Shown here in pieces: positions 9,075 to 16,459 of a stretch of DNA of 64,000 bases (the first letter of the stretch is position 1; every line of letters starts with the position of its first letter). Below the pieces are notes generated by a model, which searched no databases, was not told the origin of the DNA, and was given only the letters and a program-made list of their open reading frames with translations. The stretch comes from Enterococcus pallens ATCC BAA-351 (GTDB lineage Bacteria; Bacillota; Bacilli; Lactobacillales; Enterococcaceae): the NCBI RefSeq assembly GCF_000407485.1, contig NZ_ASWD01000002.1:1054001-1118000 (forward strand), read 5' to 3'. The position numbers and the translations under genes were made by a program.

Positions 9075-10240
9075 CCAACCTCCTGGGCTTCTTTGACTGG
9101 CGCATCCTTTTGTTCTCGAACCATCCGTTCCAACAAAGCACTTTCTCCTTGAAGCAAATCAAAGTAGGCTGCCTTACTTAACAAATTGTCGTAATCCATC
9201 TTCATCAGTTTGACGTAGGGTTTTCTAAACCAAGGTCGAGCATGAACTTTGGCCCGCGACTCAATCACTTGGCATTCATATAGGACAAAGTGAATGTCTC
9301 TGGCTGAAAGATTGGCTTTGATTTGTTTGACTTGATCTCGCTCGTAGACCAGTTTGTTGCCGGTCACGGTCATTTTTTCAGTTTTATTCACCAGCTCACC
9401 ATTGAGATTCCACATCTGTTCCAAAAACCTTGCCTTCTGAAGCAAATACGTGTATTCCCGCAAGCTGATTTTGATTCGTTTGTCCCAATCGCTTTCTTCT
9501 TTGTTTTCTCGTTCAAAGTATTGGATACCGCTGTAGAGCATGGATAATTCTAGTTTTTCAATCACCATTTCTAACTTCTGATTTACTGCTCGCAGCCGAG
9601 CCTTGCTTTGACTTTCTTGCTTGACTTCTTCCTGTTGGACCCGATTAACAGATACTTCCGCTTTCTTTACCTGTTCTTCTACCTGTTTGATTGGAACATT
9701 CGCGGTCTTTTCTGATGTGTCCTTTGATTTAGGCGGCACATCTAACAGGTGCTGTTCTACTAATTCCAGTAATAACTGCTCTGCTCGGTCCAAGGCTTCT
9801 TCGGCAGACAAAGGAAACTGTTGGATCAAGCTTTCCTCTAAGTGGATCGCAAAGGGAAACCCGACTTCGCGAAAAGTTAACGGAATAAAGTCAAAGCGAT
9901 AAATCTGCCGGCCATATTTTGGTTCTTCCGTTTGTGCTTTGATCCAAGCAAATTGCGGAAAGAACTGATGCAGCGACTGCCAGAAACCCGACCAATCAAA
10001 ATAGCCGGTTGGCAACAACAGCTCCACATGATAGCTGCTGTTCATCAGACGAAACAATTGCTCAAAGTGCTGATAAATCTTTTTCCGCTGGTCGTCGTTT
10101 AAGGTGCCATGTGGTGCGTATAAATATTCACACGCCCGTTCAATTTCCTCTAAGAGCGGCTGGGTCACTAACTCCTCCTGCATGGCAGGAGCTGGAGTGG
10201 GATATAAGGCGAGTTGATTCTGTGCTTGCTTCACCAACAA
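9071..10240 (-). CDS. Unknown protein of the matrix operon
   Basis: The 389-residue protein has no signal peptide or membrane segment. About residues 1-165 look globular, 175-215 form a Lys/Glu/Gln-rich linker, and 210-380 are strongly helical with coiled-coil character. I recognise no family. Its stop overlaps the apparent lepB start as ATGA and it begins 12 bp after the coiled-coil gene at 10253, so it belongs to the same transcript. A cytoplasmic scaffold or adaptor for the secretion apparatus is possible from the context but not shown by the sequence. Confidence 0.65.
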   Translation of the reverse strand: MLVKQAQNQLALYPTPAPAMQEELVTQPLLEEIERACEYLYAPHGTLNDDQRKKIYQHFEQLFRLMNSSYHVELLLPTGYFDWSGFWQSLHQFFPQFAWIKAQTEEPKYGRQIYRFDFIPLTFREVGFPFAIHLEESLIQQFPLSAEEALDRAEQLLLELVEQHLLDVPPKSKDTSEKTANVPIKQVEEQVKKAEVSVNRVQQEEVKQESQSKARLRAVNQKLEMVIEKLELSMLYSGIQYFERENKEESDWDKRIKISLREYTYLLQKARFLEQMWNLNGELVNKTEKMTVTGNKLVYERDQVKQIKANLSARDIHFVLYECQVIESRAKVHARPWFRKPYVKLMKMDYDNLLSKAAYFDLLQGESALLERMVREQKDAPVKEAQEVG

Positions 10241-10252
10241 TCATCCCCTCTT

Positions 10253-11200
10253 CTATTCGTCATCCAATAAGTTGTCGCTCGTTGCTAACAAACGCACAAA
10301 AAATTGGGTGGTTTCTTCTTGCACCGAACGCAGGCGTTTGCGGTAGTTCCTGATTTCCTGCTTCATGACACGTAATTCCAACGACGCATCGTGAATCACT
10401 TGATGGGCTTCTTGTTCGGCTTGACTGCGAATGCCTTTGGCCTCGTATTCGGCCCGTTCCAAGATCGCACGTTCCTGTTTCTTCGTTTCAATCAGAATCG
10501 TCGCCAATTCTGCCTTCATGTCTTCATTTTCTTTTTGCGTTTGTCTCAAGGTGTCAATTTGACGTTGGGCCTGAGCCAAGGCTTCACTTTGGTAAGTTTG
10601 ATCCTTTTGCAGGTCGCTCTTCAATTGAGTCAGTTGATCCTTTAACTCATTGATTTGTCGATCTTTTGCTGCCAGCTGTGCTTGGATTTTCTGTTGGTTT
10701 TCTGTTTGCAGGGCTTGGAGTTCGCGTTCTTTTTCTTCCCGCAGGGCTTCTACTTGTTGCTCTGCTTTGGTCTGATACTCCTGCAATGCTTGATCTTTTT
10801 CAGTCAAGGTCGTTGCCATCCCTGTCATCTCAGTTTGTTTGACTTCCAGCTGGTGCTTTAACTGAGCAACGGTTTCTTCCAACCGTTCCACTTCCTGTTG
10901 CAGTGGGGGCTCTTGATGTCTAGATTGCTCCTCCTCAATAGCCGATGTATGCATGGGCTCATTTTCACCACTATAACGGCCATCATAACGTTCTTCCGCG
11001 GAAGGTTCTGTTCGTCTCCGTGAGCGACGTTCTTCACGACCATACTCACGATAATTTTCTACTGGCCGTTCATATTCTTCTTCAGGATACGAGTCATACC
11101 CATAATCGTCTTCGTACCCCTCTTCATAATCATCGTAAAAATAATCGTCTTGATTGGTTTCCTGATAGCTATCTTTTTTCTGCTTGCCAAATCCAAACAT
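10253..11200 (-). CDS. DivIVA-like coiled-coil protein, first gene of the matrix operon
   Basis: The 315-residue product begins MFGFGKQKK and has an extremely acidic, Tyr-rich stretch at about residues 10-60 and an Arg/Glu patch to about 75. A long coiled coil follows from about 95 to 300, rich in Gln, Glu, Lys and Leu. The segment AILERAEYEAKGIRSQAEQEA resembles the C-terminal helices of DivIVA/GpsB-type proteins, but the conserved DivIVA N-terminal lipid-binding motif is not evident. AGGAGG lies eight bases before the ATG. A polar or septal scaffold organising export of the matrix proteins is an inference; a distant link to ATP synthase-like b subunits cannot be excluded. Confidence 0.65.
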   Translation of the reverse strand: MFGFGKQKKDSYQETNQDDYFYDDYEEGYEDDYGYDSYPEEEYERPVENYREYGREERRSRRRTEPSAEERYDGRYSGENEPMHTSAIEEEQSRHQEPPLQQEVERLEETVAQLKHQLEVKQTEMTGMATTLTEKDQALQEYQTKAEQQVEALREEKERELQALQTENQQKIQAQLAAKDRQINELKDQLTQLKSDLQKDQTYQSEALAQAQRQIDTLRQTQKENEDMKAELATILIETKKQERAILERAEYEAKGIRSQAEQEAHQVIHDASLELRVMKQEIRNYRKRLRSVQEETTQFFVRLLATSDNLLDDE

Positions 11201-11272
11201 CCAGCGTTCCTCCTCTATTCCTTCGCAGGGGTTTCTTTTGAAAAACTCCCTTCATTCATCTATACTTTTTTT

Positions 11273-11303
11273 AAGGCAAAGCGCTCGTTTTGCCTTTTTT
11301 TAC
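11273..11303 (+). terminator. Plus-strand terminator hairpin in the operon leader
   Basis: AAGGCAAA pairs with TTTGCCTT, followed by a T-run on the plus strand only. No plus-strand gene precedes it, so it would stop antisense transcription coming from inside the matrix operon, or act as a cis element in its leader. Confidence 0.55.
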
Positions 11304-11351
11304 TTAGTATTAGAAAGACTACGAAACTCCTCAGAAACCCTTTTACAGCAA

Positions 11352-11397
11352 CAAAAAAAGCCATCCCCTGACAAAGAATGACGGATAATAGCAGGCC
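11352..11397 (-). terminator. Probable terminator of the recombinase gene
   Basis: On the minus strand an imperfect stem (GCTATTATCC... with ...GGGGATGGC) runs into seven T residues. It lies between the recombinase gene and the start of the matrix operon and would separate the two transcripts. The pairing contains wobbles and mismatches. Confidence 0.4.
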
Positions 11398-11418
11398 GAA
11401 TGGTCAGCAATTTTTTTA

Positions 11419-11476
11419 TTAAATAACGATGGAGCCGAGGTGGCTGTTTTTATTTTAAATAACGATTGTTATTTAA
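11419..11476. repeat. TTAAATAA palindrome plus a direct half-copy, left of the recombinase gene
   Basis: At 11455-11476 the arms TTAAATAA and TTATTTAA enclose the six bases CGATTG. A half-copy, TTAAATAACGAT, occurs 36 bp to the left at 11419-11430. The same arms enclose a different six-base centre at 12976-12997 on the other side of the recombinase gene. Such 8-6-8 symmetry is typical of tyrosine-recombinase core sites but would also suit a dimeric repressor. Confidence 0.55.
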
Positions 11477-11591
11477 GGTTATCATGCCAAGCTATAACTT
11501 TATAACTTTTGAAGCGCTTACTTTAACTGAGCAAACTGTTTCCCTCCTTAAAATAAAGATCAGTTTTTTAAAAACATTTTAATTTAATAAC

Positions 11592-12698
11592 TTAACTAAT
11601 CGCCTGTTCCATCTGTACAACGACTTGAATTTGTTGCTCCATCAGTGAACCCGCATACGTATCCAAGGTCATTTGAGTAGAGCTGTGCCCCATTAAAGCA
11701 CTCACGCTCATAATGTCCCCTTTACTTTCCAAGCAACGGGTCGCAAATGTATGACGCAATTGATGGAAATGGATCGTTTCCAGCCCCGCCTTTAGGCGCA
11801 GCTTATGGAAATGGTAGGTAATCAGTCGTGGCTCGATTGGTTCCTTCTTATCAGAGAGAACAAATTCTCCTTTGGCCTGCTTCTTCCGATCCAACAACAC
11901 CTGTCGCAACAGCTTGCTCATAGGAATGGAACGAGTCGAAGCAGCGGTCTTAGAGCTCGAGTAGAGCAAGCCGGTTTTTTTACCCGCATATAGTCCAATA
12001 ATTCGTTGAAAAGTAGAACGGACATGGATAAGGTTATTGTCGAAATCAATGTCTCGCCAAGCTAAAGCCGCTGTTTCACCAATCCGAAGGCCGGCATGCA
12101 GGGCTAACAAGGTGGACACCCCTCTGCCTTTCTTTTCTGATAAAGCTGCCGTTTCCAATCTTTTTTGTTCTTGTCTGGTGATGGCTTGATTCTTTCTTTT
12201 TTCTACTTTGGGCAGCTTCACAGACAGGAATGGATTGACCTTGATTCGTTGCTTCCGTATAGCAATTGCCAAACATTGATTCGTAATCCGAAAGATCACT
12301 TGGATCGTAGAAGGCTTCAACTTGCGCTGCAGCAAAGACGCTAACAATTCTTCTCCCACTGATTCATCCAATTCATTCAAGCGATAATCACCAATAGCTG
12401 ATAAGACATATTGAACCAATTTATGTTCGTAGTTGGCATAGGTGGCTGGTTTTACAGTCGGTTGAACGTCATGCAGCCATAAATAGCCCCATTCTCGAAG
12501 AGAAATCGTGGACTCTCCTTGAACTTTTTGAATTAATTGATATTTCGCTTTCAATGGGTACAACTTCTCCCGCACCTCTGTTAAGGTACTGCCGTAGACA
12601 GAACCGTATAAAATTCTGCCGTTCGGTTTTCGTCCTTTGGCATAACGACCTTCCCATCGTTTGTCCTTTCGCCAATAGATATTTTCTCCTCTGCGCAT
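11592..12698 (-). CDS. Tyrosine recombinase / phage-type integrase
   Basis: The 368-residue protein has an AP2-like N-terminal DNA-binding part (about 1-60), a SAM-like core-binding domain (about 62-160) and a catalytic domain with Arg205 (GLRIGE), Lys250, His312 and Arg315 (HQLRHTF), His338 (GHSS) and nucleophile Tyr348 (DTYAGS). All catalytic positions are intact, so it should be active. It is related in layout to Tn916-type and phage integrases. No excisionase, relaxase, phage gene or transposase accompanies it, and no tRNA target is visible. The inverted TTAAATAA sites on both sides suggest it may act locally, for example on DNA between itself and the matrix operon. The start has AGGGAAG upstream. 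Confidence 0.9.
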   Translation of the reverse strand: MRRGENIYWRKDKRWEGRYAKGRKPNGRILYGSVYGSTLTEVREKLYPLKAKYQLIQKVQGESTISLREWGYLWLHDVQPTVKPATYANYEHKLVQYVLSAIGDYRLNELDESVGEELLASLLQRKLKPSTIQVIFRITNQCLAIAIRKQRIKVNPFLSVKLPKVEKRKNQAITRQEQKRLETAALSEKKGRGVSTLLALHAGLRIGETAALAWRDIDFDNNLIHVRSTFQRIIGLYAGKKTGLLYSSSKTAASTRSIPMSKLLRQVLLDRKKQAKGEFVLSDKKEPIEPRLITYHFHKLRLKAGLETIHFHQLRHTFATRCLESKGDIMSVSALMGHSSTQMTLDTYAGSLMEQQIQVVVQMEQAIS

Positions 12699-12974
12699 CC
12701 TATTACTTCCCTTCTATAAAATACGATTTTTTGACGGCTAATAGGATAGCTATATTCCTTGGCATTTCCGCAGCAAATATTGCATGCCTGATCATTATAA
12801 AAACGAAATAAAAAACCATTTTAATTATTTTTTTAAAATATATTGCGTATTTATTTCTCGTATTCTATAATTAGACTAGTAAAGAGCCACTGAAATATTA
12901 AAAACATAACTACCTTATCGACAGTCTTCTACAAACTTCTTAGTATTTCTAATACCAAGAAGTTTTTTTGATTT

Positions 12975-12998
12975 ATTAAATAACCATATTTATTTAAT
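12975..12998. repeat. TTAAATAA palindrome right of the recombinase gene
   Basis: ATTAAATAA and TTATTTAAT are separated by CCATAT, giving nine-base arms and a six-base centre. The arms are identical to those of the palindrome at 11455-11476. A further half-site, TTAAATAAAAA, follows at 13010. Possible recombinase core site or operator. Confidence 0.55.
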
Positions 12999-13058
12999 TT
13001 GTTCGTCCCTTAAATAAAAACCATGCTTCCCTGCCTCTCATAAGTTGATTATTGCATA

Positions 13059-13088
13059 TTGACAGGAAATTATTAAATTAAATTTAAT
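13059..13088 (+). promoter_or_regulatory. Possible promoter of the ComK-like gene within AT palindromes
   Basis: TTGACA (13059-13064) and TTTAAT (13083-13088) are 18 bases apart. The spacer and -10 region form overlapping AT-rich palindromes (TTAAATTTAA), suggesting an operator. A second TATAAT occurs at 13174-13179 without a good -35 box. Confidence 0.4.
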
Positions 13089-13249
13089 TAAAATAATCAT
13101 TAAACATCCAAGTGAGAATTTTCGTTTCCTTATATCATTGATGTTTTTTTAACTATTTCTCGGTAATATAGTTTATAATATTAGTTGTTACTAAGAGTCT
13201 CGTTTATTTCTCTTGTAACAAACAATTATATGAAGATGCCATAGCAAAA

Positions 13250-13426
13250 TGACAGAAACTGAATGAAACCGCGTCACGTCTCAGTAGCAGGTAATGATAG
13301 GGCCCTATTCATTACCAATTGTGTATGAACAAGTACTTTTAATTCGCGATAAAAAGTACCGTTGATCGATTCATTGATACCCCATTTCGCTGGCATCCCA
13401 CTAAAAAAAGCAGGGGTGACAAACAC
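13250..13426 (+). other. Folded 5' leader before the ComK-like gene
   Basis: The stretch of about 330 bases before the gene holds two strong hairpins: GGTAATGA..TCATTACC around GGGCCC (about 13291-13318) and GTACTTTT..AAAAAGTAC (about 13334-13359). No known riboswitch class is recognised. AGGGGTGA at 13413 is the ribosome binding site. No other gene is seen between 12699 and 13426. Confidence 0.4.
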
Positions 13427-14152
13427 ATGTATAAACCAAATTCCTTATTTGAATTACTAAATGAAACCGATTTATCGCTGAATACGAACACTTTTCCAGA
13501 AAATCACGCACTCTCTTTGATATTTCCTGTGCCTGATCGGAATGAAAGTATCCTGTTTTTCCAAAACATCCAGCATCACCAACCCAACCAAACGCTTACC
13601 ACCTTACAAAAACATGCAAAAACAATGAATTTTCTAGATTATTCTGCACTTGCCCGTGCTTTGAGACGGTTTGACTGTTTCAGTAAACGAAACAATCCAA
13701 TGGCTAGTTTGTCTTCGGTTCTTTTCCCTTTGGGACAGCCACAGCACAGTCCGTGGATCAATCCGGCAGACATTGAAGAATTAAAAGAAGAGGCGGGATT
13801 CACATATATCCAGCTAGTAAATGGTTCAACACTCCGGACGACGCTAACTACTCGGACAATCCGAAACCGCTCGGAGGAGGCATTGTCTCTTCTTTCCCTA
13901 CTTGAACGCGACTATTTACAATCGTCTGCTTCTTCGCCTTTAGCACTTCTGCAGCTGCCAGATACGCCATTTTTACGCTCTCTCAGCAAACGAGCGATGC
14001 TAGAAGCCTTTCCGCTTCCAATTGGTGCTTTAAAAGAAGCTTATGAAAAAGAACATGCGCTTCAAACCTTCCTGCATCTGGGACATTCACTAGATCCAGC
14101 TGAGTGGAACTATGAGACTTTTTCTGAGCTGCTTACAACATTACTGACTTGA
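13427..14152 (+). CDS. Possible ComK-like transcription regulator
   Basis: The 241-residue protein has no signal or membrane segment. The middle section, LFPLGQPQHSPWI at 99-111, then an acidic helix, then a strand and NGSTL at 132-136, followed by a TIRNRSEEA-type helix, matches the order of motifs in ComK (FP..S....WI, then NG..L). ComK binds AT-rich boxes and controls competence genes in Bacillus. The protein is longer than ComK (about 190) at its C-terminus. It is isolated, with its own leader and terminator, beside the recombinase and the matrix operon, so it may regulate surface or DNA-uptake functions. The family call rests on motif order only and could be wrong. Confidence 0.5.
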   Translation: MYKPNSLFELLNETDLSLNTNTFPENHALSLIFPVPDRNESILFFQNIQHHQPNQTLTTLQKHAKTMNFLDYSALARALRRFDCFSKRNNPMASLSSVLFPLGQPQHSPWINPADIEELKEEAGFTYIQLVNGSTLRTTLTTRTIRNRSEEALSLLSLLERDYLQSSASSPLALLQLPDTPFLRSLSKRAMLEAFPLPIGALKEAYEKEHALQTFLHLGHSLDPAEWNYETFSELLTTLLT

Positions 14153-14172
14153 TTTCATCGTTCTATTCAGGT

Positions 14173-14220
14173 TGCCTTCGTTATTTTATTTCCCTTTCGG
14201 GAAGCGAAGGCAGCTTTTTT
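14173..14220 (+). terminator. Terminator of the ComK-like gene
   Basis: TGCCTTCG pairs with CGAAGGCA around an inner CCC..GGG stem, followed by GCTTTTTT. It starts about 20 bp after the stop codon. Confidence 0.8.
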
Positions 14221-14336
14221 ATTTTTCCTTCCCCATCCCCTTCACAATAAAATCCTTTTAAAATCAGCGAAACACATCCTTTTTTTCACAATATCCTTGT
14301 TTTCCTATCGGAAATAAAAAATTTCCCTGACCCTAG

Positions 14337-14423
14337 AAATACGACACTTTTCCCCCACCCAAAAAGACCAAAAACTGATTAAATCAGCATTCCTTAAAAA
14401 TAAGACAGTCGTATTTGTGGGGG
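14337..14423 (+). other. Crossing inverted repeats upstream of the DUF1659 operon
   Basis: AAATACGAC (14337-14345) is complementary to GTCGTATTT (14408-14416), and CCCCCAC (14352-14358) to GTGGGGG (14417-14423). The order A-B-A'-B' would form a pseudoknot in RNA or two alternative hairpins. A small palindrome CTGATTaAATCAG lies between. The rest of 14221-14543 holds no gene; GGAAAT..ATTTCC lies at about 14310-14325. Confidence 0.45.
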
Positions 14424-14543
14424 CACCTGCATATTTCTACAGTTTTCAATTTTTTGTTATTGAAGTATGGTTTAGTCACCGGCCGGGAAACACAACAAGC
14501 AACACCAAATACAAACTAAAAACAGAAAACGGAGGAATGAATT

Positions 14544-14759
14544 GTGATACAAAAATTGGGCACAAAACTACAAGTACAAATCGAACAAGAAGGCGAAGAC
14601 AAACAGAAGAAAGTGAACTTTTCAAATGTAATTGATAATCCACCTGAAGAAGATGTGGTGAAATTAGGCGAAATTATGGCAGATCTGTCTCAACAAGGCA
14701 GCTCATTGGATAGTGTGATTATGACGGTGCAGTCACGAATTACGAAGGAGGTTGAATAA
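14544..14759 (+). CDS. DUF1659-like small protein
   Basis: The start is GTG at 14544 with GGAGG eight bases upstream. The 71-residue product (VQIEQEGEDKQKKVNFSNVIDNPPEEDVVKLGEIMADL) has the size and pattern of DUF1659 proteins of Firmicutes, which usually sit directly before a DUF2922 gene, as here (2 bp gap). It has no signal or membrane segment. Function of the family is unknown. A longer overlapping frame starting at 14417 is a shadow. Confidence 0.7.
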   Translation: MIQKLGTKLQVQIEQEGEDKQKKVNFSNVIDNPPEEDVVKLGEIMADLSQQGSSLDSVIMTVQSRITKEVE

Positions 14760-14761
14760 GG

Positions 14762-15004
14762 ATGAATCGAGTCGTGAAATTAGTTTCCATGTTTAGAAAT
14801 GGTGCAGGAAAAAGTCAAACTTGGAGTTTAAACAATCCCGATACAACAAAAACGCCATCCCAGATCAAAGGATTGTTAGAAGAAATGTCCAAACTAAACT
14901 TGTTCCAAAAAGATGGCATTCGTCTCTTTGATACAGTTGTGAGTGCCAAGTATGTCGAAACGATTGAAACACCGATCTTTGAAGAAGTCCCTGTTACACG
15001 CTAA
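14762..15004 (+). CDS. DUF2922 family protein
   Basis: The 80-residue protein follows the DUF1659-like gene and has the DUF2922 layout: a beta hairpin (VVKLVSMFRNGAGKSQTW), NPDTTKTPSQIKGLLEEMSKLNLF, then a strand with VVSAKYVETIETPIF. It is a close paralogue of the N-terminal 75 residues of the protein at 15581, showing a local duplication. Function is unknown. A strong hairpin directly follows, which may lower expression of the downstream genes. Confidence 0.75.
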   Translation: MNRVVKLVSMFRNGAGKSQTWSLNNPDTTKTPSQIKGLLEEMSKLNLFQKDGIRLFDTVVSAKYVETIETPIFEEVPVTR

Positions 15005-15013
15005 TTAAAACAT

Positions 15014-15044
15014 GAGAAGCTGCGACAGACGTGTCGTGCTTCTC
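15014..15044 (+). terminator. Intercistronic hairpin after the first DUF2922 gene
   Basis: GAGAAGC pairs with GCTTCTC, with an inner CGACA/TGTCG stem. The following sequence has only a poor U-tract, so partial termination or RNA processing is more likely than a full stop. Confidence 0.5.
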
Positions 15045-15128
15045 TTGCACTATTTTATGATTGAACCAACTTTCCTAGATAGTTGGTCCAATGAATACTT
15101 AACTATAAAGAGAAATGAGGAATCCATT

Positions 15129-15521
15129 ATGATGTCAGAGCAACCCTTCACTCACCAGCAACTGTTTAACCTAAAACTCGAAACCATTGAACAAAGACTC
15201 ATGGAATATTACCAAGAAACTCAGAATGGCACCATGACCATCAAGCTATTACTTGCTTTACGTGTACGTTACCAGTTAGGTGCGAAGGAGTTTGCTCTGG
15301 TATTGCAGGATTTAGTTCGTTACTTATTTATGAATACCAAAGCTACGAAAACCATGAAGCAGTTCTTCTGGTATTTCGTGGATTATTTTGAAACCAGTGA
15401 GTTGCGGATCTTGAATTTAAAGCTGAATCCTGTTCGCAACTTTATCGAAAAAACCAAGTCTCTGATCAAGTCACAAGTTGCCAAGCTATTCCATTCTGAA
15501 GCCGACACTGAAGCCACCTGA
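15129..15521 (+). CDS. Unknown helical protein of the DUF2922 operon
   Basis: The start chosen is ATG 15129 (MMSEQPFTHQQ) with GAGG upstream; a longer frame to 15012 runs through the hairpin and is unlikely. The 130-residue product is all-helical by eye, rich in Leu, Lys and aromatic residues (YLFMNTKATKTMKQFFWYFVDYF), with no signal peptide. I recognise no family. It lies between two DUF2922 genes and is presumably part of the same operon. Confidence 0.55.
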   Translation: MMSEQPFTHQQLFNLKLETIEQRLMEYYQETQNGTMTIKLLLALRVRYQLGAKEFALVLQDLVRYLFMNTKATKTMKQFFWYFVDYFETSELRILNLKLNPVRNFIEKTKSLIKSQVAKLFHSEADTEAT

Positions 15522-15580
15522 AAGTAATATGCATTGTCTGTCTCACCTACGCGAATAACCTAAAGAAAGGAGTCCAGTAA

Positions 15581-16174
15581 ATGATCAAACTAGTATCCAC
15601 CTTCCTGAACAGTGCAGGAAAAACACATAATTTTACAGTTAAAGATCCGGATACGACGAAGAGTCCTGAAGAAATCAAAGAATCATTGAAGCTGTTAAGC
15701 AGTTTACATCTGTTTGAAAAAGATGGCGTGGTTCTGTTCCAAGAAGTGGTCAAAGCCAAATTTGTAGAAACCATTGAACATCCAATTTTTGAAGGCGATG
15801 AATTGTTTGGTGTTCCAGTACCAGAAGAGAAACCGGAAGAAATTGAACAGCCCGAACAACGGACAGCACTACATTGCACATGGCAGGAAGCGCCAAAAGT
15901 TCCAGAAATATCCTTAGATTTACCACCAATTAGAAGTGAGGTACACGATACTCTGCGTTCTGTAGTTGAGAACGACGGAGAGGTTAAGGAAGTTGCTGCA
16001 ACTACCTTTCCTTCTATTGAAGCAACAACTACTTTAGATAAAGAAACACCTTTAACTCCTCCTGCCGGAAGTCCTTACGATGCCGTGAAAGAAATGATTC
16101 GGCGAAGAAAGCGACGGAAAGCCAAAGAAAAAGAGCGTCAGAAACGGAATGGTCCGCCTGACACCCCTTCTTGA
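15581..16174 (+). CDS. DUF2922 protein with long charged C-terminal extension
   Basis: AAAGGAG precedes the ATG. Residues 1-75 repeat the DUF2922 domain of the 14762 protein (LVSTFLNSAGKTHNF; NPDTTK is replaced by DPDTTK; VVKAKFVETIEHPIF). The remaining 120 residues are an acidic, Pro/Glu-rich linker and a strongly basic end (RRRKRRKAKEKERQKR). The basic end could bind nucleic acid or teichoic acid. The domain is normally 70-80 residues long, so the extension is unusual. Function is unknown. Confidence 0.75.
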   Translation: MIKLVSTFLNSAGKTHNFTVKDPDTTKSPEEIKESLKLLSSLHLFEKDGVVLFQEVVKAKFVETIEHPIFEGDELFGVPVPEEKPEEIEQPEQRTALHCTWQEAPKVPEISLDLPPIRSEVHDTLRSVVENDGEVKEVAATTFPSIEATTTLDKETPLTPPAGSPYDAVKEMIRRRKRRKAKEKERQKRNGPPDTPS

Positions 16175-16243
16175 TGTTTGATCATTTACCAGCGTAGGTA
16201 GATAACCTTCGTCTAGATCGTGATCCTGTACTGAAGGGAGGTG

Positions 16244-16342
16244 ATGAATGTGCAACCTTTTGTACAGTATATTCTAGCCCCGATTATTGTCGGTGTGGTT
16301 CTCGCTATTGTGAACCATTTGTTAGACGATCATGATCCATGA
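16244..16342 (+). CDS. Fst-like hydrophobic peptide, putative type I toxin
   Basis: A 32-codon frame follows GGGAGGTGATG. It may start at ATG 16244 or, with better spacing, at GTG 16250. The peptide contains ILAPIIVGVVLAIVNHLLDD: one membrane helix with an API.VG motif and an acidic end, as in the Fst toxin of plasmid pAD1 and its chromosomal relatives. Those are silenced by a converging antisense RNA. A strong hairpin follows at 16349-16385. DUF1659/DUF2922 operons often end with a small membrane protein of the YvrJ family, so that is the alternative; the API.VG...LD pattern favours Fst. Confidence 0.6.
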   Translation: MNVQPFVQYILAPIIVGVVLAIVNHLLDDHDP

Positions 16343-16348
16343 CGATAC

Positions 16349-16385
16349 AAAAAGACCCCTGTGAATGCTAGCTTCGCAGGCGGTC
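16349..16385 (-). terminator. Terminator for the PTS operon or for an Fst antisense RNA
   Basis: GACCCCTGTGAA pairs with TTCGCAGGCGGTC with one bulge and one wobble, and on the minus strand it runs into TTTTT. It could end the PTS transcript (stop at 16460) or an antisense RNA to the peptide gene. Confidence 0.65.
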
Positions 16386-16459
16386 ATGTGTTCATTGAAA
16401 ATTGAATAAATGATATCTGTTGAAAAAGCAGAATCTCAGCAATAGATGGTCATCTTTTC

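Noticed and set aside
10391-11371. Hydrophobic plus-strand frames opposite the coiled-coil gene
   Set aside because: Leu/Phe-rich antisense of Gln/Lys/Glu codons; no start signals.
11592-12998. Integrated phage or conjugative transposon around the recombinase
   Set aside because: No structural, replication, relaxase or excisionase gene and no tRNA attachment site are visible within the window.
14417-14635. Plus-strand frame of 72 codons before the DUF1659 gene
   Set aside because: It overlaps the DUF1659 gene in another frame and lacks a ribosome binding site.
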